A stretch of 14,101 nt of DNA from JAICYJ01 sp035695105 (GTDB lineage Bacteria; Actinomycetota; Thermoleophilia; Gaiellales; JAICJC01), in NCBI GenBank assembly GCA_035695105.1, contig DASSEV010000011.1:1-14101 (forward strand), read 5' to 3'. A model generated the notes under the pieces. It did not search any database, had not been told where the DNA came from, and saw nothing but the letters and a program-made list of their open reading frames with translations. Below are positions 1 through 5,320 of the stretch, piece by piece. The translations under genes and the position numbers were made by a program. Every line of letters starts with the position of its first letter. Position 1 is the first letter of the stretch.

Positions 1-1221
1 CGGATCATGCGGCTGAACGGGCCGCTGGCGCTGATCCTGATGGATTTGAACGAGTTCAAGGAGGTCAACGACACGCTCGGGCACTTCGCGGGCGACCAGC
101 TGCTGCGGCAGGTGGGCGACCGCCTCAGCTCCTTCGCGCGCGAGCCTGGCACGTTGGTGGCGCGCCTCGGCGGGGATGAGTTCGCCGTGCTGCGCAGCGG
201 CGCGGAGGCGGCCGAGGCCGAACAGCTCGCGTCGCGGATCCACGAGACCCTGAGACGTCCGTTCCTGATCGCCGGGATGACGCTCGAGCTGGACGTCTCG
301 CTCGGCATCGCGCTCGCACCGATGCACGCCTCGGACTACGACGGCCTGCTGCAGCGCGCCGACAGCGCGATGTACGCCGCCAAGCGAGGCAACACCATCT
401 TCGCGCTGCACACGAGCGAGCACGAGACGGCGCACCGCCAGAAGCTCGCCCTCGCCTCCGACCTCCGCCGCGCCATCGAGGAGGGGCAGCTGGCGCTCCA
501 CTACCAGCCGAAGGCCGTGCTCGCGACGGGCGAGGTGGCCGGTGTCGAGGCGCTCGTCCGCTGGAACCACCCGGAGCGGGGGATGATCCCGCCCGACAAC
601 TTCATCTCGCTCGCGGAGCGCAGCGGTCTGATCCGCCAGCTGACCCTGTGGGTGCTCGGCACGGCGCTCGAGCAGGCGGCGCGCTGGCGCGAGGCGGATC
701 TGGATGTGCCGGTGTCGGTCAACCTCTCCACCCGCGACCTGATCGACCTGCGCCTGCCGGACGAGATTGCCGATGCGCTCGCGCGCTCCGACGTTCCCGC
801 TGACCTGCTGGAGCTGGAGATCACCGAGAGCGTCCTGATGGCGGATCCCGCACGCGCCCGCTCGATCGTGACGCGCCTCGGCGAGCTGGGGACGACAACC
901 ACGATCGACGACTTCGGCACCGGCTACTCGAGCCTGGCGTACCTCAAGAGCCTGCCGGTGCACGCGCTCAAGATCGACCGCTCCTTCGTGCTGGGCATGA
1001 CCGAGAACCAGCACGACGCGACGATCGTGCAGGCGGTCGTCGACCTGGCGCACAACCTCGGCCTTCGCGTCGTCGCCGAGGGCGCCGAGGACATGGCCGT
1101 CTGGGAGCGGCTGCGCGAGGCCGGCTGCGACGAGGCCCAGGGGTACCTGCTCGCGCAGCCGCTGCCGCCTCATGAGGCAACGGCCTGGCTGGTGCGCCGC
1201 CGCGGCCTCCGGGCCGCCTGA
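1..1221 (+). CDS. GGDEF-EAL cyclic-di-GMP turnover protein (5' end cut by window)
   Basis: The frame is open from base 1, so the gene begins outside the window. Numbering from the Met at base 7, a GGDEF (diguanylate cyclase) domain covers about 1-135, with an intact GGDEF motif at 55-59 and an MYAAKRG segment at its end. An EAL (c-di-GMP phosphodiesterase) domain covers about 150-400. It has EAL at 181-183, NLS at 239-241, LEITE around 270-274, DDFGTG at 301-306, LKID at 321-324, AEG at 357-359 and QGY at 378-380. The usual metal-binding and catalytic residues of an active EAL domain therefore all appear present. No RxxD inhibitory site precedes GGDEF. The beginning of the GGDEF domain (the DxLTGLxNR segment) and any sensor domain are missing here. 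Expected role: making and/or degrading c-di-GMP in response to an unseen input. Family assignment is very secure; the net activity is not. Confidence 0.96.
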   Translation, partial: RIMRLNGPLALILMDLNEFKEVNDTLGHFAGDQLLRQVGDRLSSFAREPGTLVARLGGDEFAVLRSGAEAAEAEQLASRIHETLRRPFLIAGMTLELDVSLGIALAPMHASDYDGLLQRADSAMYAAKRGNTIFALHTSEHETAHRQKLALASDLRRAIEEGQLALHYQPKAVLATGEVAGVEALVRWNHPERGMIPPDNFISLAERSGLIRQLTLWVLGTALEQAARWREADLDVPVSVNLSTRDLIDLRLPDEIADALARSDVPADLLELEITESVLMADPARARSIVTRLGELGTTTTIDDFGTGYSSLAYLKSLPVHALKIDRSFVLGMTENQHDATIVQAVVDLAHNLGLRVVAEGAEDMAVWERLREAGCDEAQGYLLAQPLPPHEATAWLVRRRGLRAA

Positions 1222-1229
1222 CCCACCGG

Positions 1230-1235
1230 TATGCT
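1230..1235 (+). promoter_or_regulatory. -10 element (TATGCT), leaderless type
   Basis: TATGCT matches TANNNT and is followed by exactly six bases (1236-1241) and then the GTG at 1242. With a typical 6-7 nt distance from -10 to the transcription start, the mRNA would begin at the start codon. No Shine-Dalgarno sequence precedes the GTG. The element lies 8 nt after the stop of the GGDEF-EAL gene. No -35 match is visible. Confidence 0.55.
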
Positions 1236-1241
1236 GCCGCC

Positions 1242-2249
1242 GTGCTGTACGCCCGGCTGGCAGAGCTTCCGATCGAGGTCGAGGGGTACCGTCTGGAGCA
1301 GTCCCGGCACGACGTGGCGACGGGATTCACCCGCGTGACGACCACGGTGGTGATGGAGGGCGCCGGGCACCAGGGCACGGGCGAGGACGTGACGTACACC
1401 GCCGAGGACCACGACTGGTTCCCGGCCGACCTGCCGCTCGGCGGCCGCCGCACCATCTCTGAGCAATCGCAGCTGCTGGAGGGCCGGGAGCTGTTCGCGG
1501 AGCCGCCGGCGATGGCGGCCTCGCACGACTACCGCCGCTGGGCATTCGAGAGCGCCGCGCTCGACCTGGCGCTGCGCCAGGCCGGGATGTCGCTGGCGCA
1601 GGCGGTCGGCAGGGAGCCGCGCCCGGTCCGGTTCGTGTTGTCGACCCGGGCGCAGATCGAGGAGTGGCTCGAGCACGACCCGTCGCTCGAGTTCAAGCTC
1701 GATCCAGAGCCGTCGTGGGAGGAGCGGCTGATCGACCGGCTGGCGTCGTCCGGACGGGTGCGCGTGCTCGACTTCAAGGCGTACTACCGGGGCACGCCGG
1801 TCGATGTCGACCCCGACCCCGAGCGCTATCGGATGCTGGCGGAGCGCTTCCCGGACGCAGTGATCGAGGACGCGGCACTCGATCCACCGTGCCGTGAGGC
1901 GCTCTCGGGAGCGCTCGACCGCCTCAGCTTCGACGCTCCCATCCACTCGCTCGCGGACATCGACGCGCTCGAGGTGTCGCCGCGCTGGATGAACATCAAG
2001 CCGTCGCGCTTCGGCACGCTGGAGCGGCTGCTGGAGGCGATCGAGGCGTGTGAGGAGCGAGGCATCCGCATGTACGGGGGCGGCCAGTTCGAGCTGGCCC
2101 GGGGCCGCCGGCAGATCCAGACGTTGGCCAGCGTGTTCTATCCGGATACGCCGAACGACGTTGCCCCTGCGGAGTACAACCTGGGCGGCCCCCGGCCGGG
2201 CCTGCCGTCCAGCCCGCTGCCGGCCTTCGGCAACGTGGGCTTCGGCTAG
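1242..2249 (+). CDS. Enolase-superfamily protein (o-succinylbenzoate synthase/muconate cycloisomerase-like fold)
   Basis: A 335-residue protein that reads as an enolase-superfamily capping domain (about 1-110) plus barrel (about 125-320). Likely landmarks are K152 in FKLDPE (the KxK strand), D177 in LDFK, E209 in VIED, K253 in NIKPSRFG, and the GGQFELARGRRQ segment at 279-291, which resembles the family's seventh-strand GxxxESxxxR region. The fifth strand, where a third acidic metal ligand is expected, reads PIHSLAD (233-239) with no obvious DE pair, so the chemistry is uncertain. Family enzymes abstract a proton alpha to a carboxylate using Mg2+. The substrate is unknown, and no menaquinone or muconate genes are adjacent. 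The GTG start is chosen because the family N-terminus begins there and a -10 box sits six bases upstream. An ATG at 1231 is out of frame. The stop overlaps the stop of the convergent methyltransferase gene. Confidence 0.75.
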   Translation: MLYARLAELPIEVEGYRLEQSRHDVATGFTRVTTTVVMEGAGHQGTGEDVTYTAEDHDWFPADLPLGGRRTISEQSQLLEGRELFAEPPAMAASHDYRRWAFESAALDLALRQAGMSLAQAVGREPRPVRFVLSTRAQIEEWLEHDPSLEFKLDPEPSWEERLIDRLASSGRVRVLDFKAYYRGTPVDVDPDPERYRMLAERFPDAVIEDAALDPPCREALSGALDRLSFDAPIHSLADIDALEVSPRWMNIKPSRFGTLERLLEAIEACEERGIRMYGGGQFELARGRRQIQTLASVFYPDTPNDVAPAEYNLGGPRPGLPSSPLPAFGNVGFG

Positions 2250-2896
2250 GCCGACGCCACGTAGATCACGTCGTCCGGCCCGCGCGGCACGGGGATGCGG
2301 ATCACCGCGACATCCGCGAAGATGCTGCGCAGCCGCGCCTCGAACTCGGCGTCGTCCTGGGCCGACCATACCGACAGGCGGCCGCCCGGCCGCAGCAACC
2401 GGGCGAGGGCCTCGAGACCAGCCGCGCCGTAGAGCGACGCGTTGGCGTCGTGCACGAGCCAGCCTGGGCCGTTGTCGACGTCCAGGCAGACGGCATCGAA
2501 GGAGGCGTCGAGCCTGGCCATCACCTCCCGGATGTCGCCGACCACCGGCTGCACTCGCGGATCGTCGAGCCCGTGCTCCACGGCGCCGCGGAGCGGCCCC
2601 GCCGCCCAGTCGAGCACGGCGGGCTCCACCTCGACCACGACGACCTCGGTCACGTCCTGCCGCAGCGCTTCGTCCAGCGAGAACCCGACCCCGAGCCCGC
2701 CCAGGAGCACGCGCGCACCCGCCATGCCCTCGAGCGCCGCAGCGACCAGCGCTCGCTCCGAGCGCCCGTCCCGCGTGTCCATCAGGAACGTGCCGTTGCT
2801 GATCACCTCGAACGCGTCGCCGGTCCGCCGCAGCACCAGCTCGCCCCGCGGCGTCACCCGCCGGTCCACGACGACCGGCCGCGGATCGTCGCTCAC
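2246..2896 (-). CDS. Spermidine-synthase-like class I methyltransferase-fold protein
   Basis: A 216-residue protein from the GTG at 2896. It has a Rossmann methyltransferase core: LLGGLGVGFSL (64-74) is the glycine-rich SAM/dcSAM loop, VVEVEP (87-92) the acidic end of strand 2, GDIREVM (120-126) follows strand 3, and FDAVCLDVDNGPGW (133-146) is a strand-4 motif typical of spermidine-synthase-like proteins. LLRPGGRLSVWS (167-178) completes the core. At about 216 residues it is shorter than true spermidine synthases (about 280-300), so it is better called spermidine-synthase-like. No polyamine gene is nearby to define a substrate. The same frame remains open upstream to 3382, but that extension is arginine/proline-rich low-complexity sequence and runs across the opposite-strand gene at 3024, so I reject it. 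The start remains the least certain point. Confidence 0.85.
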   Translation of the reverse strand: MSDDPRPVVVDRRVTPRGELVLRRTGDAFEVISNGTFLMDTRDGRSERALVAAALEGMAGARVLLGGLGVGFSLDEALRQDVTEVVVVEVEPAVLDWAAGPLRGAVEHGLDDPRVQPVVGDIREVMARLDASFDAVCLDVDNGPGWLVHDANASLYGAAGLEALARLLRPGGRLSVWSAQDDAEFEARLRSIFADVAVIRIPVPRGPDDVIYVASA

Positions 2897-3023
2897 GCCG
2901 TCACGTCCATGTTGTAACGAGTTTGCAAATAGTTCAGGGTGGCGTAGAAGTTCCGACGGGGATCGGCGATAACGAGGGTACGGCCGGCGAGGCAGGGGCC
3001 GTTGAACGCAAGGGGTCTGAACC

Positions 3024-3218
3024 ATGACTACGGCAATCGCACTCGATCCTGTTGCAGAGCTCGAGCAGGAGCTGGAGCATCTGGGCGGGACCGAGCCGTG
3101 CATCACCGTCACGGACGGCATGGCACTCGTCTCGTATCTGCGCGGAGGGCACCTGCGCACGGAGATCTGGCTGCGTGGGGAGCGCGGCTGGCGCAAGCGC
3201 GGAGTGCACGCGGGGTAA
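3024..3218 (+). CDS. Small hypothetical protein (64 aa)
   Basis: I do not recognise a family. The ORF begins with ATG, preceded eight bases upstream by an acceptable Shine-Dalgarno sequence AAGGGG (3010-3015), and ends with TAA. The protein starts with an acidic, probably helical segment (DPVAELEQELEHL, 8-20), followed by what look like short beta strands (CITVTDGMALVSYL, 26-39) and a basic tail rich in R, K and W. There is no signal peptide or membrane segment, so a cytosolic location is expected. Support for a real gene comes from its ribosome binding site, its position between a divergent gene and a convergent one, and a perfect 11-bp hairpin 20 bases after its stop. Function unknown. A fortuitous ORF in GC-rich DNA is the main alternative. 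Confidence 0.6.
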   Translation: MTTAIALDPVAELEQELEHLGGTEPCITVTDGMALVSYLRGGHLRTEIWLRGERGWRKRGVHAG

Positions 3219-3238
3219 CGATCGCGGGGGCGGCCAAT

Positions 3239-3265
3239 GGTGGCCTCGCGGGGGGCGAGGCCACC
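3239..3265. terminator. Strong 11-bp hairpin between convergent genes (probable bidirectional terminator)
   Basis: Perfect inverted repeat: left arm 3239-3249 (GGTGGCCTCGC), five-G loop 3250-3254, right arm 3255-3265 (GCGAGGCCACC). It lies between the stop of the small plus-strand gene (3218) and the stop of the minus-strand TfoX-N gene (3280), exactly where a shared terminator belongs. There is no T-run on either side, so it is not a canonical intrinsic terminator. Confidence 0.65.
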
Positions 3266-3279
3266 GAGCCGCTTGCCGG

Positions 3280-3615
3280 TCAGCGCTTGGGCGGCAGGCT
3301 GCGAGCGTAGGTGACGCCGCGGCCGGCCCAGGCAGCCAGGTCCTGGTCGTCGACCACGTCGGCGGCGTCGACACGCAGCCATCCCGCCATCTGGCGGCCG
3401 CGCATCTCCATCGGCTCGGCGCCGGTGCTGCGGACGATCTCGTCGGACAGATCGGGGTCGACCCGCACCAGCAGGCCGCCCTGGCCGCTGGCCGCGACCG
3501 CCATGTTCCCGTGGACAAGGAACGCGAGGCCGCCGAACATGCGCTGCTCGGACAGGCCGTCCTCATCGCCCACCAGCGCGCGCAGCCGCTCCGCGAGCCG
3601 CTCGTCGTATGCCAT
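3280..3615 (-). CDS. TfoX N-terminal domain family protein
   Basis: A 111-residue protein matching the stand-alone TfoX/Sxy N-terminal domain. The diagnostic stretch MFGGLAFLVHGNMAVAAS (26-43) is followed by GGLLVRVDP, and EMRGRQMAGWLRVD lies near the middle of the C-terminal half. The second (C-terminal) TfoX domain of the enterobacterial and Haemophilus competence regulators is absent. The protein is therefore probably not a competence regulator in the classical sense; the role of single-domain homologues is not established. The ATG at 3615 is preceded by TAGCAT exactly six bases upstream and by no Shine-Dalgarno sequence, suggesting a leaderless mRNA. It lies 13 bases downstream of the MFS gene on the same strand, so read-through from that gene is also possible. 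Confidence 0.88.
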   Translation of the reverse strand: MAYDERLAERLRALVGDEDGLSEQRMFGGLAFLVHGNMAVAASGQGGLLVRVDPDLSDEIVRSTGAEPMEMRGRQMAGWLRVDAADVVDDQDLAAWAGRGVTYARSLPPKR

Positions 3616-3621
3616 GCGGCG

Positions 3622-3627
3622 ATGCTA
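3622..3627 (-). promoter_or_regulatory. -10 element (TAGCAT), leaderless type, for the TfoX-N gene
   Basis: On the minus strand TAGCAT is followed by six bases (3621-3616) and then the ATG at 3615. The box lies one base beyond the stop codon of the upstream MFS gene (3629-3631), so the promoter is squeezed into a 13-base gap. No Shine-Dalgarno sequence is present. Confidence 0.55.
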
Positions 3628-3628
3628 G

Positions 3629-4813
3629 TCAATCGCCCGCGGGCACTGCCGTGACGGGGCTCAGCCGCAGCAGCCGGACGCTGCGCACGAGCACGACCAG
3701 GGTGGGGACGCAAAGCAGGGCGGAGAGCGCGAAGGCGGCGCTCGGCGATGTCGCCTCCGCCGTGGCGCCGATCAGGAGCGGCGCCACTGCGAACCCCGCA
3801 GCCCAGACGACACCCATCAGGCCCATCACCGTGACGTGCGAGACGCGGGCGGCGTCGGCGCCGAGCGACGAGAGCGGGAACATCGAGGCGCCGACGGCGG
3901 CGAACACCGGCCCGGCGATGACCAGGAGCGCGAGCTGGACGTCGTTGGGAGGGTCGAACGCGAGGATGAGCGGATTCATCATGACCAGCACGGCGACGAC
4001 AAGCCCCACCCGGGCTGGGCCGATCCGGTCGACCAGCCGGCCGATCGGCGGTCCGATGGCAGCGCCGAGCACGGCACCAAGGGCGAACGCGAAGGCGATC
4101 GCCTCGACGGAGGTGCCGCGCTGCCCCAGGCGCAGCGGCACCAGCACGTCGACGGCTCCGAACGCGGTCAGGTCGATGACGCTCATGGCGAGCGCGGCGA
4201 TGGTGGCGGGCTGGCGCGCGCCGGCCCGCAGGGCGGCGAGCAGCCGTGACTGCGACCCGACCGCCCGGCCGGACGGGGCGAGAGCGGTCAGCAGCACTCC
4301 GACGGTGCTGACTGCCGCCACGAGGCCGAAGGCGACGGCCGACCCGGCGGTCGCGGCGAGCGCGCCGATGCCAGGCCCGGCAACGGAGCCCGCCGAGAGC
4401 ATGCCCATGACGATGCCCGACTCACGGCCACGGTGCTCGGGCGGCGCGTTGTCGGTGACCCACGACATCGACGCCGTCCAGATCGAGCCGCTGGCGAAGC
4501 CCTGGACGAAGCGGGCGAGGATCAGAACGGCGGCGTTCGGGCTCCACGCGAAGATGACGGTGGCGACGCTCATCAGCACCGCCGACCAGAGCGAGATGCG
4601 CCGTGCCCCGATGCGCGGGACGAGGACGATGCATGCGAGCGACACGAACGGCACCGACGCCGGGTAGGCGGCCAGCACGACGCCGATCTGGAAGGTGTCG
4701 AGGTTGAACTGGTCCGCGTAGCGCGGCAGCAGCGGCAGGACGGCGAGATACAGCGAGGCGTCGACGAACATCGACACGCCCACGGCGAGCGTTATCCGGC
4801 GGTACGGTGCCAT
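3629..4813 (-). CDS. Major facilitator superfamily transporter (about 12 TM)
   Basis: A 394-residue, strongly hydrophobic protein of the usual length for a 12-helix MFS carrier. The first helix (ITLAVGVSMFVDASLYLAVLP from about residue 7) carries an aspartate typical of drug:H+ antiporters. The loop between helices 2 and 3 reads VPRIGARRISL, a diverged MFS motif A. The segment ARFVQGFASG (from about 100) corresponds to helix 4, and the PEHRGRESGIVMG stretch after it is typical of MFS_1 members. A second, weaker motif-A-like loop (GRLVDRIGPARVG) begins the C-terminal half. Substrate unknown; multidrug or metabolite efflux is an inference. The ATG at 4813 has a Shine-Dalgarno AAGGAG (4818-4823 on the minus strand) and a TAGCCT -10 box further upstream, so this gene is conventionally leadered. 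Confidence 0.9.
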   Translation of the reverse strand: MAPYRRITLAVGVSMFVDASLYLAVLPLLPRYADQFNLDTFQIGVVLAAYPASVPFVSLACIVLVPRIGARRISLWSAVLMSVATVIFAWSPNAAVLILARFVQGFASGSIWTASMSWVTDNAPPEHRGRESGIVMGMLSAGSVAGPGIGALAATAGSAVAFGLVAAVSTVGVLLTALAPSGRAVGSQSRLLAALRAGARQPATIAALAMSVIDLTAFGAVDVLVPLRLGQRGTSVEAIAFAFALGAVLGAAIGPPIGRLVDRIGPARVGLVVAVLVMMNPLILAFDPPNDVQLALLVIAGPVFAAVGASMFPLSSLGADAARVSHVTVMGLMGVVWAAGFAVAPLLIGATAEATSPSAAFALSALLCVPTLVVLVRSVRLLRLSPVTAVPAGD

Positions 4814-4858
4814 CCTGCTCCTTGGCCCACCCGGCGGCGAGCGCCGACGGTGGCGGGC

Positions 4859-4864
4859 AGGCTA
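4859..4864 (-). promoter_or_regulatory. -10 element (TAGCCT) for the MFS gene
   Basis: TAGCCT on the minus strand lies about 45 bases upstream of the ATG at 4813, predicting a leader of roughly 38 bases that contains the AAGGAG ribosome binding site. It lies downstream of the hairpin at 4891-4925, consistent with an independent transcription unit. The same hexamer is used upstream of the SDR gene at 8017. No good -35 is visible. Confidence 0.45.
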
Positions 4865-4890
4865 GCGGAGGATTCTGCCCTTGGCACGCG

Positions 4891-4925
4891 TGAGCCCGCC
4901 GGGCGCTATGCACCCGACGGGCTCA
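4891..4925 (-). terminator. Hairpin terminator of the DUF6458-like gene
   Basis: Arms TGAGCCCG (4891-4898) and CGGGCTCA (4918-4925) pair perfectly. Inside them CGGG (4900-4903) pairs with CCCG (4913-4916) around a nine-base loop. The bases between the two stems (4899 and 4917) form a U-G wobble in minus-strand RNA, giving a continuous 13-bp stem, but a C/A mismatch in plus-strand RNA. This fits terminating the minus-strand gene that ends at 4948. There is no U-tract after it. Confidence 0.6.
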
Positions 4926-4947
4926 GAAAGGCTGGCTTGTGCCGCCG

Positions 4948-5178
4948 TTAGACGACCGGGCGGTCGTCGACGTAATCGCGCTCGCGCACGACGCCGCGGC
5001 GGTTCGCACTCGCCATCCAGATCGCCGAGATGACGAGGCCGATCACGCCGATGATCATGAGGATCCACCCGATCGTGTGCCAGTGCACCGTGGTGCTGCC
5101 GATCGTGGAGTGGATGTTCACGGCGAAGGCGAGGATGGCCCCGACGGCGATGAGAACGAGAGACGTACCGATACCCAT
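4948..5178 (-). CDS. Small two-helix membrane protein, DUF6458-like
   Basis: A 76-residue protein starting MGIGTSLVLIAVGAILAFAV. It has a first transmembrane helix at about 4-22, a short polar loop (HSTIGSTTVHWHT), a second helix at about 36-55 (IGWILMIIGVIGLVISAIW) and a charged C-terminal tail (RRGVVRERDY). This pattern, including the MGIG start and the WILMIIGVIGL segment, matches the small actinobacterial DUF6458 family, whose function is unknown. The start is well fixed by a near-perfect Shine-Dalgarno sequence (5186-5194) seven bases before the ATG. The same frame continues open upstream to 5322, but that extension is not protein-like and crosses the ribosome binding site. The gene is probably monocistronic: it has its own -10 box upstream and a hairpin downstream. 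Confidence 0.85.
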   Translation of the reverse strand: MGIGTSLVLIAVGAILAFAVNIHSTIGSTTVHWHTIGWILMIIGVIGLVISAIWMASANRRGVVRERDYVDDRPVV

Positions 5179-5185
5179 TGCGCAA

Positions 5186-5194
5186 CACCTCCTC
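5186..5194 (-). promoter_or_regulatory. Very strong ribosome binding site (GAGGAGGTG)
   Basis: GAGGAGGTG on the minus strand is nearly fully complementary to the 3' end of 16S rRNA and ends seven bases before the ATG at 5178. It is the best Shine-Dalgarno sequence in the window, contrasts with the leaderless-type starts of many neighbours, and suggests high translation of the small membrane protein. Confidence 0.85.
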
Positions 5195-5229
5195 TCTGGT
5201 GACGAAGAGAAGATGCCCGGGTCGCAGAA

Positions 5230-5235
5230 ATCGTA
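5230..5235 (-). promoter_or_regulatory. -10 element (TACGAT) for the DUF6458-like gene
   Basis: TACGAT on the minus strand predicts transcription starting near 5223 and a leader of about 45 bases containing the strong ribosome binding site. The -10 to -35 spacer coincides with the imperfect inverted repeat at 5235-5257. Confidence 0.5.
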
Positions 5236-5257
5236 AACCGCCGAATTGCGGTGGTTT
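5235..5257. repeat. Imperfect inverted repeat in a divergent promoter region
   Basis: AAACCGCCG (5235-5243), a five-base AATTG spacer, then CGGTGGTTT (5249-5257). Eight of nine positions are complementary; the ninth is G-U in plus-strand RNA and A/C in minus-strand RNA. The repeat covers the expected spacer/-35 region of the minus-strand small membrane protein gene and lies about 65 bases upstream of the divergent secreted-protein gene. It could be an operator for either gene or a hairpin in a plus-strand leader. Confidence 0.4.
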
Positions 5258-5320
5258 TCCGCAGCGGTAGGGCGCGAACCCACCGATGCGGGGCGGCCGG
5301 CCGAGGACGACGATCGAGGC

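Noticed and set aside
1170..2369. 399-residue minus-strand frame opposite the enolase-fold gene
   Set aside because: Low-complexity Arg/Leu/Ala composition without motifs. The plus-strand frame has conserved family features and a promoter, so this is a GC-rich antisense shadow.
2905..2940. A/T-richer stretch with TTTGCAAA palindrome between divergent genes
   Set aside because: It is probably part of the promoter region, but no TANNNT box fits either gene and an 8-bp palindrome is too short to call an operator.
2897..3382. N-terminal extension of the methyltransferase frame
   Set aside because: It is Arg/Pro/Ser-rich, has no family similarity, and crosses the small plus-strand gene and the hairpin at 3239-3265. 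The GTG at 2896 gives a family-like N-terminus.
3609..4667. 352-residue plus-strand frame opposite the MFS gene
   Set aside because: Ser/Thr/Ala/Arg-rich shadow of a clear membrane transporter with normal helices on the minus strand.
5246..5320. TTG-initiated extension of the secreted protein
   Set aside because: It would place a non-hydrophobic charged stretch before the signal peptide and run through the inverted repeat. ATG 5321 gives a normal Sec signal peptide.
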